Shown here one piece after another: positions 58,571 to 64,000 of a stretch of 64,000 nt of DNA (positions are counted from its first letter, which is position 1; each line of letters starts with the position of its first letter). The DNA comes from CAYYJS01 sp964472315 (GTDB lineage: Bacteria > Verrucomicrobiota > Kiritimatiellia > UBA8416). The stretch lies in contig CAYYJS010000004.1 in assembly GCA_964472315.1 (NCBI GenBank), positions 47,849 to 111,848 of the forward strand, written 5' to 3'. Both the position numbers and the translations under genes were made by a program. The notes below the pieces were generated by a model, which saw only the letters and a list, made by a program, of their open reading frames with translations, was not told the origin of the DNA and ran no database searches.

Positions 58571-59284
58571 TTAGCGATTCGTGAGCGTGCCGCAAGCACA
58601 GTCGATGCCGAGCCGCGCGCAGACGGCGACCAGCTCCGGCGGCACGGGCGCGCGGAGCGTCAGCGGCGCGCCGGTCGCCGGATGGACGAGCCGGAGCTCG
58701 GCCGCGTGCAGGAGCAGGCGGTAGCACTGGAAGCGTTCGCGGAAGAAACGGTTGTGCCGGCTGTCGCCATAGGTTGTATCGCCGACGATCGGGTGCGAGA
58801 GGTGACGGCAATGCCGGCGCAACTGGTGCATGCGCCCCGTGCGCGGCGAGAGCTCCAGCCAGGCGTACCGTGCCTGCGCGAAGGCGCCCACGGGTTCGGG
58901 CCATTCGACGGCGGCCAGGCGCCGGTAGTCGGTCACCGCCTCCTGCGGTTCGTGGTCGGGGTCCTCCCGCAGCGGGTAGTCGATGGCGCCGGACGCGTCG
59001 GGGTGGCCGCGCACCAGCGCCAGGTAGCGCTTCTCCACGGCGCGGCCGGCGAACTGCTCGCATACGGCACGCGCCGTATCCGGATCCAGCGCGAACAAGA
59101 GCACGCCGGAGGTCGCGCGGTCCAGCCGGTGGATCGGATGGACGAAATGGCCGATCTGATCCCGGAGAAGCTGCAAGGCGTAGACGTGATCCGACGACTG
59201 CCGAGCCTTGTGGACAAGCAGCCCGTCCGGCTTGTCGATCGCCACGAGCCGGTCGTCACGGTAGATGATGTCGAGCAGTCCCAT
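58571..59284 (-). CDS. RluA-family pseudouridine synthase (TruC-like)
   Basis: This 237-residue protein has the catalytic motif HPIHRLDRATSGVLLFA, whose Asp attacks the uracil, and the conserved LVRGH, GRMHQLRRHCRHLSHPIVGD and LLLHAAELRL segments. The compact form without an S4 domain fits TruC, which modifies U65 in tRNA. The start at 59284 gives the typical N-terminus (LLDIIYRDDRLVAIDKPDGL). The res fragment of the defence operon lies just upstream. Confidence 0.88.
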   Translation of the reverse strand: MGLLDIIYRDDRLVAIDKPDGLLVHKARQSSDHVYALQLLRDQIGHFVHPIHRLDRATSGVLLFALDPDTARAVCEQFAGRAVEKRYLALVRGHPDASGAIDYPLREDPDHEPQEAVTDYRRLAAVEWPEPVGAFAQARYAWLELSPRTGRMHQLRRHCRHLSHPIVGDTTYGDSRHNRFFRERFQCYRLLLHAAELRLVHPATGAPLTLRAPVPPELVAVCARLGIDCACGTLTNR

Positions 59285-59420
59285 GGCTCGGGAGTATCGG
59301 GCCGCCGCGCACCGCCGACAAGATTCTTGTGAACCGGGACGAATCGCACGCGACGGCACACGAGCGGAATTGCACGAAGATGGCCTGCAATTTCTCCGCG
59401 ATCTCCGCGTCTCCGCGTGA

Positions 59421-59537
59421 GGCGTTCGCCTTCTCCAAAGGCACAATTTCCGTGATGCGGTCCAGAATCTCCAACGACCGCCGCTGTGGGGCGCGGAGAC
59501 TCAGCCGACCGGCAATGGCGTTGACGTGGGAGTTCAT
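59421..59537 (-). pseudogene. Truncated N-terminus of type III restriction enzyme Res subunit
   Basis: ATG at 59537 overlaps the rhuM stop (ATGA) and opens a frame that reads MNSHVNAIAGRLSLRAPQRR then SLEILDRITEIVPLEKANA. This is the start of the DEAD/DEAH-type Res subunit of type III restriction-modification systems, as I recall it (roughly MNxxVNAIAGRLSLRPPQRxSLEIL). After about 39 codons similarity ends, and the frame runs on into unrelated sequence towards truC. The helicase and nuclease parts are missing. Confidence 0.7.
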
Positions 59538-60583
59538 TCCGGCTTTCCCTTCAAGTAACGGGCAAATGCCTGATCGAAATCCGAAAGGTAGTCCTGATCC
59601 TGCTTCACGCGGAACTTTTCGTATTCATCGTGGGCCTTGAGCATTGCCATCTCGTGCGAGATCAGTCCGGCATGCCGAAGAACTTGCTGCTCATTGAAAT
59701 TGAGGAACCGTTCAACCTGCTTGATCCAGTCCTTCATTGTCATGAGTTGCCGGTTCAGCGCCCGGAGTTCGGCAAAATCGATGAACATGGTGACGAGCAG
59801 GTTCAACTTGGACACCTCGGCCTCGTTTAAGTAGTTCTTGGCCACCGCCACGTCGCTTCGCAATACCTTGCCCTTGGGCGCGTTCTTCCAGGTCGTCAGT
59901 CCCATGAACGGCTTCTTGTTGTCGGCCCGTTGGTGGATGATCTCAGCCGCCGTCTGCCCGGTAACGGCGAAGTGCAGTTGGTTCTGAACGACCTGGTAGA
60001 ACAGTCTCGTTTCCTCGCTGTTGCTTTGGTAGTCGCTGCTGCATTGCTCGAAAACGTCCGCGATCTTCTGATAGGCCCGGCGCTCGCTGGCGCGAATTTC
60101 CCTGATCCGCTCCAGCAGTTCGTCGAAATAGTCTTTGCCGAAAGGGCGACCGTTCTTGAGGAGCGTATCATTCAGCACGAACCCCTTGACGATGAACTCC
60201 CGCAGTGTGTTTGTCGCCCAGATTCGGAAGTGCGTGGCCTTCAATGAGTTGACGCGATAACCAACGGCAATGACGGCGTCCAGGTTGTAGAACTGGGTCG
60301 GGTAGTTCTTCCCGTCGGCGGCAGTTGTTTCCAAAATGGAAATAACTGAACTCTCCACCAGTTCGCCGGAGTCGAAGATATTCCTCAGGTGTTTGTTGAC
60401 CGCCGGCACCTTCACCCCGAACAGATCTGCCATAGTCTTCTGCGTGAGCCAGAAATTGTCCTGAGCGAACAGGACATTGACTGTCACTTTTCCGTCAGCC
60501 GCCTGGTAAAGAACCACTTGCGACTGGTTTCCGCCTGTCACCGCCAAGGCACCCTTGCTCTCTTTGTGTTCTTTCGCGGTCAT
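59534..60583 (-). CDS. rhuM: RhuM family protein
   Basis: This 349-residue protein belongs to the RhuM (virulence-associated) family. It has the typical segment FWLTQKTMADLFGVKVPAVN, a Bro-N/winged-helix-like DNA-binding motif, then the helical region SERRAYQKIADVFEQCSSDY and YQVVQNQLHFAVTGQTAAEI. RhuM genes often lie inside type I and III restriction-modification loci, where their role is unclear. Here rhuM is intact between remnants of mod and res. The ATG at 60583 overlaps the mod stop (TGATG), which fixes the start; a GTG one codon earlier is the alternative. Its codons are less GC-rich than neighbouring housekeeping genes. Confidence 0.88.
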   Translation of the reverse strand: MTAKEHKESKGALAVTGGNQSQVVLYQAADGKVTVNVLFAQDNFWLTQKTMADLFGVKVPAVNKHLRNIFDSGELVESSVISILETTAADGKNYPTQFYNLDAVIAVGYRVNSLKATHFRIWATNTLREFIVKGFVLNDTLLKNGRPFGKDYFDELLERIREIRASERRAYQKIADVFEQCSSDYQSNSEETRLFYQVVQNQLHFAVTGQTAAEIIHQRADNKKPFMGLTTWKNAPKGKVLRSDVAVAKNYLNEAEVSKLNLLVTMFIDFAELRALNRQLMTMKDWIKQVERFLNFNEQQVLRHAGLISHEMAMLKAHDEYEKFRVKQDQDYLSDFDQAFARYLKGKPE

Positions 60584-60758
60584 CACAGTTCCATCTCCTG
60601 CTGCCCAGCTTTCGGCGGCGCCTCCGGCAGGTTCTCCACCTGCAACGAATAATCGTCATGCCCCCACTCGCAGGGTCCTCCAGCAGAATCCGCGGTTCCA
60701 GCCGCGGCCGGTTCTCCTTGCCGATCCAGGTCAATTCGAGTTTGGGTCTACTGGCCAT
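60583..60758 (-). pseudogene. Type III DNA methyltransferase (mod) gene reduced to its two ends
   Basis: ATG at 60758, nine bases after the ptuB stop, opens MASRPKLELTWIGKENRPRL then EPRILLEDP, which I recognise as the N-terminus of type III Mod methyltransferases. After about 29 codons the frame fails. In another frame the DNA then reads HDDYSLQVENLPEAPPKAGQ then QEMEL and stops at 60583-60585, like a C-terminus. All catalytic parts (DPPYNTG and the SAM motif) are absent, so an internal deletion of probably well over 1 kb joined the two ends. The stop overlaps the rhuM start. Confidence 0.72.
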
Positions 60759-60767
60759 TAGGTCACT

Positions 60768-61505
60768 TCATGCGAAAACATCGGCGCAGGTTGCCCACGC
60801 CGCAGGATGCCGTTCACGCAGGTCGCGGAAAGGAGCTTCGTTCCGACCGGAACCGTGGAAACACCAGGTGAGCAACCCGTGATCGTCGGCATCGCTCAAC
60901 GCCGTTATCAGCGCCGTAGCGTCAGGGTCAGTTTGCCCGAGTACTTCTTCCACAGATCGAGACAGTCTGCGCAGGGTCTTCTTATACCCGCTCGCCATGG
61001 CCTCGCGCTGATCCAGATGGAGCAGTTTGACCGTCTCCACACCCTTGACGGAGTAACCATTCTGGTCCAAGTCGAACCTGGCGACGACGTTGCCGGTCGT
61101 GGGATCGAAGTCAAGGTGCTGCCAAGGGTCTTCGGCGGTTGCGTCAACCAGTAACGGCATGCCATTCACCAGTGGAAAGCGGTCGAGTTTGAATCGCCCG
61201 CACTCGGCGCAGCACAGAAGCAGGTTCAGCCAGACGAACATCCGCTCGGGATAGGCAGCCTTCGGCCAGAAATGATCAATGTCCGTCCCATGGGAATCGA
61301 GGCAGTACATGCAACGCTGGCGGTCGCCCATCATGCTGCGAAGCGTTGCCAGAACTGCGGTCAGTGCGGGCGTCTGCCTTGCTGCCTGCCAACGGGTGGT
61401 TGCCGAGAAGTCCGGCGAGTATCGGTCGATACTCACGACCGTCTGCCGCGCATCCAGCTCGGACTGTACGTCTTGATCGAGGGGCTGTCTTTTCACCCGG
61501 CGCAC
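60768..61505 (-). CDS. ptuB: Septu system HNH nuclease PtuB
   Basis: This 245-residue protein has an HNH nuclease core: Cys65-x-x-Cys68, the catalytic Asp77-His78 in TDIDHFWPKAAYPE, Asn94 and a second zinc pair (Cys99-x-x-Cys102 in CCAECGRFK). In the Septu anti-phage system the ATPase PtuA and the HNH protein PtuB work together to restrict phage. The start is GTG at 61505, three bases after ptuA; its ribosome-binding site AGGAGG lies inside the last codons of ptuA. Length fits the family and the gene appears intact. PtuAB also serve as effectors in some retrons, but no reverse transcriptase is in the window. Confidence 0.85.
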   Translation of the reverse strand: MRRVKRQPLDQDVQSELDARQTVVSIDRYSPDFSATTRWQAARQTPALTAVLATLRSMMGDRQRCMYCLDSHGTDIDHFWPKAAYPERMFVWLNLLLCCAECGRFKLDRFPLVNGMPLLVDATAEDPWQHLDFDPTTGNVVARFDLDQNGYSVKGVETVKLLHLDQREAMASGYKKTLRRLSRSVEEVLGQTDPDATALITALSDADDHGLLTWCFHGSGRNEAPFRDLRERHPAAWATCADVFA

Positions 61506-61508
61506 GGA

Positions 61509-62810
61509 TCAGACCTCCTCGTCCACGGTGATATAGAACCGGTTCGCGTTGAACTCCAGTTGCTCGCCTTGGGTGAGCGTGCCCCCAGCGCGCTTCTTCG
61601 CCTCCCATTTCGCCAGTTCGGCCCGCTTCTCGACCGCCACGGGAGAACGCGTGTTCTGGAGGCCGAACGCGGCGGTCAACAGGATTGTATCCGGCCGGGA
61701 TGCGATAACCTTCTTGTACTCCTCATCGGTCAGCGCGCGTGGCTGCGCATCGCTGCCGGGCTCCGGCAAGACAAACAGCCCATTTGGATCCGCCGATTGA
61801 CAGATGATCGGACTATGACTGGTCACCAGGAACTGGATGTTCGGGAAGTGCCGCTTGAGCCAAAAACCGATTTCGCGTTGCCATTCCGGATGGAGATGGG
61901 CATCGATCTCGTCAATAAGCACGACGCCGCTTCGTTTGACGAATGTCTTGCCGTCCTCCGTCTTTTCGGTCAGGCCCTCCAACCCGTAAGCCCCGATCAA
62001 GTGCCGAACGATATCGGCCAGCAATGCCGCCGCGGCCCGATATCCGTCGCTCATTTCTCCCCAGGCCAATTGCACACCGTTGCGGTCTTTCAGCCACAAA
62101 CCATCCGAATCCACGCGATCCACGGCGATCCGATTGGGCATGAGATCGTCGCGCAGGAGGTCCAGCACGAGCGCCAACTGCTCCCTTTCGGCTGACTTGT
62201 TCTCCAATTCCTTGTGCTTCAGGCTCCTCAACCACTGATCCACCTCGGCCAACGAAGCCGCTTCTTGGAACATGGTGACGAAGCGTTCGGTCGTCGGGGC
62301 TACCATCTGTCGCGTGGCTTCAGGCGAGGCGCCGAAAACGCGCCGGAATGGACCGTAGCCGCAGGAAAACCAACCTTTGGCATCCGATGACCAGATCGTG
62401 CGCTCGGGCGTTTGGTATTTGTCGTTCTTCCGCGGCGGCGGCACGGCCTGCAAGGAGACTTCCTTGCCGCCATTCTTCAATCCGATTTTGACGGGGAACT
62501 CACTGGCTGGCGGTCGCCCCCCCTCTTTCAGTTCATCGTCGCCCGCACAGCGAACGATTTCGAGTTGGATCGATGCTTCCGCCTCTTTCGCCCCCTCGCG
62601 TATCCATCGGTGAAAACTCGGTTGCAGCGATCGCGCCGTGTCCCTCCCGACCAACCCGATGGCAACGGCTTTTAGGAGCGTGCTCTTGCCCGAACCGTTG
62701 TCGCCCGTGAATACCGTCCATCCTGCAAACGTTCCGTCCGGACGAGTGAGATCGAATTGGAGGTCCGCAAAGCCCCGGATATTCTTCAGTGCGATCTGCT
62801 TGATGTGCAT
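61509..62810 (-). CDS. ptuA: Septu system ATPase PtuA
   Basis: This 433-residue AAA15/OLD-type ABC-like ATPase starts MHIKQIALKNIRGFADLQFD and has Walker A GDNGSGKST (residues 36-44), a signature-like region with GEMSDGYRAAAALLADI, Walker B VVLIDEIDAHLHPEW near residue 300 and the switch motif LVTSHSPII near 328. It is followed three bases later by an HNH nuclease gene. This pairing is the Septu anti-phage system. AAGGAG lies six bases before the ATG. The gene looks complete. Confidence 0.87.
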   Translation of the reverse strand: MHIKQIALKNIRGFADLQFDLTRPDGTFAGWTVFTGDNGSGKSTLLKAVAIGLVGRDTARSLQPSFHRWIREGAKEAEASIQLEIVRCAGDDELKEGGRPPASEFPVKIGLKNGGKEVSLQAVPPPRKNDKYQTPERTIWSSDAKGWFSCGYGPFRRVFGASPEATRQMVAPTTERFVTMFQEAASLAEVDQWLRSLKHKELENKSAEREQLALVLDLLRDDLMPNRIAVDRVDSDGLWLKDRNGVQLAWGEMSDGYRAAAALLADIVRHLIGAYGLEGLTEKTEDGKTFVKRSGVVLIDEIDAHLHPEWQREIGFWLKRHFPNIQFLVTSHSPIICQSADPNGLFVLPEPGSDAQPRALTDEEYKKVIASRPDTILLTAAFGLQNTRSPVAVEKRAELAKWEAKKRAGGTLTQGEQLEFNANRFYITVDEEV

Positions 62811-63119
62811 TCAGGTCTCCTTTCCGTGACGAGCGATGCATCGTATCGCGTTCGGGGCGAGGGCGACAGTACCACGATTGACGCCGCAGATACGGCGGTC
62901 CTCGCAGGGAGTGGTCATGGTATTCCCCTTGAACACGACATGATGCACAGGATAAGAGGAAACGCGCCCTTGATGTGCATCACCCTTGCGGGCGAGAGGC
63001 ACGGCGCGTGTGTTGGGAACATGTATACGGAATCCCGGTGCGGGTAGCAAGCGTCTCTTGTGGAAGAATTGCCTTGTGTTCTCTGCGCTCTCTTGCGGCC
63101 ATTCCCTGACGAGGTGCTT
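62811..63119 (-). promoter_or_regulatory. Leader region of ptuA with a 9-bp inverted repeat
   Basis: TGATGCACA (62941-62949) and TGTGCATCA (62974-62982) form a perfect 9-bp inverted repeat with 24 bases between, about 130 bp upstream of ptuA. It could be an operator or the stem of an RNA hairpin. No gene is supported in this 309-bp stretch; a frame crossing it only extends the DUF2130 remnant. Confidence 0.4.
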
Positions 63120-63262
63120 GGCGATGCCTTCAAGATCGCCGTACATGCCGACGGTGGCTTGGGGGACGCGGTCGGTCCGCTCTTCGCGCTTGGCCCACTG
63201 CTTCATCGGATCCTCTTCCTCTTGCCCTTCGGGCAGATGATGGTGGGTTCGGCGGCGCTCAT
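63120..63262 (-). pseudogene. DUF2130 gene reduced to its two ends
   Basis: ATG at 63262 overlaps the stop of the upstream AlbA/HATPase remnant and reads MSAAEPTIICPKG, like the zinc-ribbon start of DUF2130 proteins. The frame then breaks, and another frame gives EEDPMKQWAKREERTDRV and GMYGDLEGIA, matching the conserved C-terminal region of that family. About 350 residues between them are missing. This is the same kind of internal deletion as in the mod remnant 2.4 kb away. Confidence 0.65.
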
Positions 63263-63846
63263 GCGGGCTTCTCCAGAACGGCCTTGCCCTTGGCGGTGAG
63301 GCGGTATTTCTGCAGGCGGCTATTGGGTTTGTCGGGGATGGTAGGTTCTATCAGGCCGTCTGCCATCGCCGGCAGAATGAATGCCCGGCGGAAATGATCC
63401 CTATTCCTGAGACCGAGTGCGCTCTGCAGTTCGTCACGGGCCATTGGAGTCCGGCAGAGGTTCAGCATCTTCGCGACTGGCACGTTGACTTGCATGGCGA
63501 CTTGCATGGCGACTTGCATGGCGACTTGCCCGGTCACTTGTGCGGTGACTTCTGCGCCGACTCGTGCGGTCGTGGCCTCTGTTCCAGCGACGGGAACGAT
63601 GAACGTGACCACCGCGGACGGACCGACCTCCGCGAACTCGGGCGGGCGGATGCCGGCGGCGCGGCACATGCCGATGACGCGGTTCGTCCCGCGGCCCCAT
63701 TTTTCGATCAGGCCGGCCCGGTGAAAGACCTCGGCAATGATGGGGTTGCGCTGTACCAAGTCGGCGATACGGCGGACTGTGAATGTGCCTTTCGGGTTCA
63801 TCTCAGGCTCCACCGTACCGCAAACAACTCCATTAGTGAAGTCCAC
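63259..63846 (-). pseudogene. 5'-truncated AlbA/HATPase-type transcriptional regulator
   Basis: The frame encodes RRIADLVQRNPIIAEVFHRA and GLIEKWGRGTNRVIGMCRAA, the end of the HATPase-like module of AlbA-domain (RecG-related, DUF4062-type neighbourhood) regulators, and a C-terminal winged-helix-like part ending RLTAKGKAVLEKPA. The N-terminal AlbA DNA-binding domain is missing, so the first residues of the frame are probably not the true start. In the middle is a repetitive stretch encoded by 12-bp repeats. Confidence 0.6.
63487..63570. repeat. 12-bp tandem repeat inside the regulator remnant
   Basis: GACTTGCATGGC occurs three times exactly in tandem (63487-63522), followed by four degenerate 12-bp units to 63570. 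On the minus strand they encode the stretch VTGQVAMQVAMQVAMQV. Such short in-frame repeats between domains are known to vary in number in this type of regulator. Confidence 0.75.
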
Positions 63847-63935
63847 TGTTGCCGGGCGCTTCCGGGTTTGTGGGGGGATTCTCTATCGTCTAATCGAGAG
63901 ATGGTTGAGGCTTTCATATGGTCGCGTCCGACGGT

Positions 63936-64000
63936 GATCGGGACGATGATCGGGACGATGATCGGGACAACGATGGAAATCGACAATGACCGGGACGATG
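63936..64000. repeat. 12-bp tandem repeat at the window end
   Basis: GATCGGGACGAT is present twice exactly and once as GATCGGGACAAC (63936-63971), with degenerate copies running to the window edge. It is a low-complexity tract and may mark the border of the defence locus; the remainder lies outside the window. Confidence 0.65.

Noticed and set aside
60768..62810. Retron with PtuAB effectors
   Set aside because: No reverse transcriptase gene or msr/msd-like inverted repeat is present next to the pair.
62811..63206. A 131-codon frame extending the DUF2130 end towards ptuA
   Set aside because: Only its first ~29 codons match DUF2130; the rest has no similarity to a family and probably reads through non-coding sequence.
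63936..64000. CRISPR array
   Set aside because: The repeat unit is only 12 bp with no spacers; it is simple tandem DNA.

Overview
The window is 64 kb of GC-rich DNA from a Gram-negative bacterium with an outer membrane: it has an LptF/LptG-type permease, a heptosyltransferase-like enzyme, lipid-A-core-type kinases, lipoproteins and a beta-barrel outer-membrane protein. Class III ribonucleotide reductase (NrdD/NrdG) and NiFe-hydrogenase maturation genes point to anaerobic metabolism. Carbohydrate genes (GH2 hydrolase, heparinase II/III-type lyase, NahK-like sugar kinase, Gfo/Idh/MocA dehydrogenase) and a very large exported protein of a kind I associate with Planctomycetes/Verrucomicrobia suggest the PVC group, possibly Kiritimatiellota-like. 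That placement is inference: there is no rRNA or other phylogenetic marker here. I found no tRNA, rRNA, CRISPR array or complete insertion sequence.

Layout. 0-6.5 kb: an MBL-fold hydrolase and a small coiled-coil protein, then on the minus strand WrbA, a GH2 hydrolase, a SAM methyltransferase and a two-domain WaaP-type kinase. 6.7-9.6 kb: a terpenoid-cyclase-fold exported protein and a small accessory patch with a type II toxin-antitoxin pair, a RelE gene killed by a nonsense codon, two compact inverted repeats and a small lipoprotein ended by a strong terminator. 9.9-16.3 kb: one giant exported protein. 16.3-20.8 kb: Gph, a five-S1-domain protein, an LptF/G-type permease and a dehydrogenase. 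20.8-26.7 kb: a minus-strand run nrdD - thioredoxin-like - nrdG - polysaccharide deacetylase - NahK-like kinase. 27-31.2 kb: glycosyltransferases, a lytic transglycosylase and an ATP-grasp ligase. 31.3-33.7 kb: a reverse-strand terminator with no obvious gene, a small membrane protein, a lipoprotein and a PocR-AraC regulator preceded by a 27-codon ORF. 33.8-38.1 kb: tatC-tatA-hypC-hypD-hypE-hypB. 38.3-44.9 kb: a 35-residue Lys-rich protein, envelope polysaccharide genes, dnaE and an exported protein. 45-51.3 kb: a lyase, a Cys-rich exported protein and three linked envelope proteins. 51.6-59.3 kb: a hybrid histidine kinase, ppk, ppx, a ROK kinase and a TruC-like pseudouridine synthase.

59.4-63.9 kb is the most interesting part: a minus-strand defence operon in decay. 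Along transcription it holds a 5'-truncated AlbA/HATPase-type regulator, a DUF2130 gene reduced to its two ends, an intact Septu pair (ptuA, ptuB), a type III methyltransferase (mod) gene reduced to its two ends, an intact rhuM and a 39-codon stub of the type III restriction subunit (res). Junctions are tightly packed, so this looks like one coupled operon from which the type III R-M enzymes were lost while Septu and RhuM stayed open.

Start codons were chosen from ribosome-binding sites, overlaps and family N-termini. Where the choice is uncertain the entry says so.
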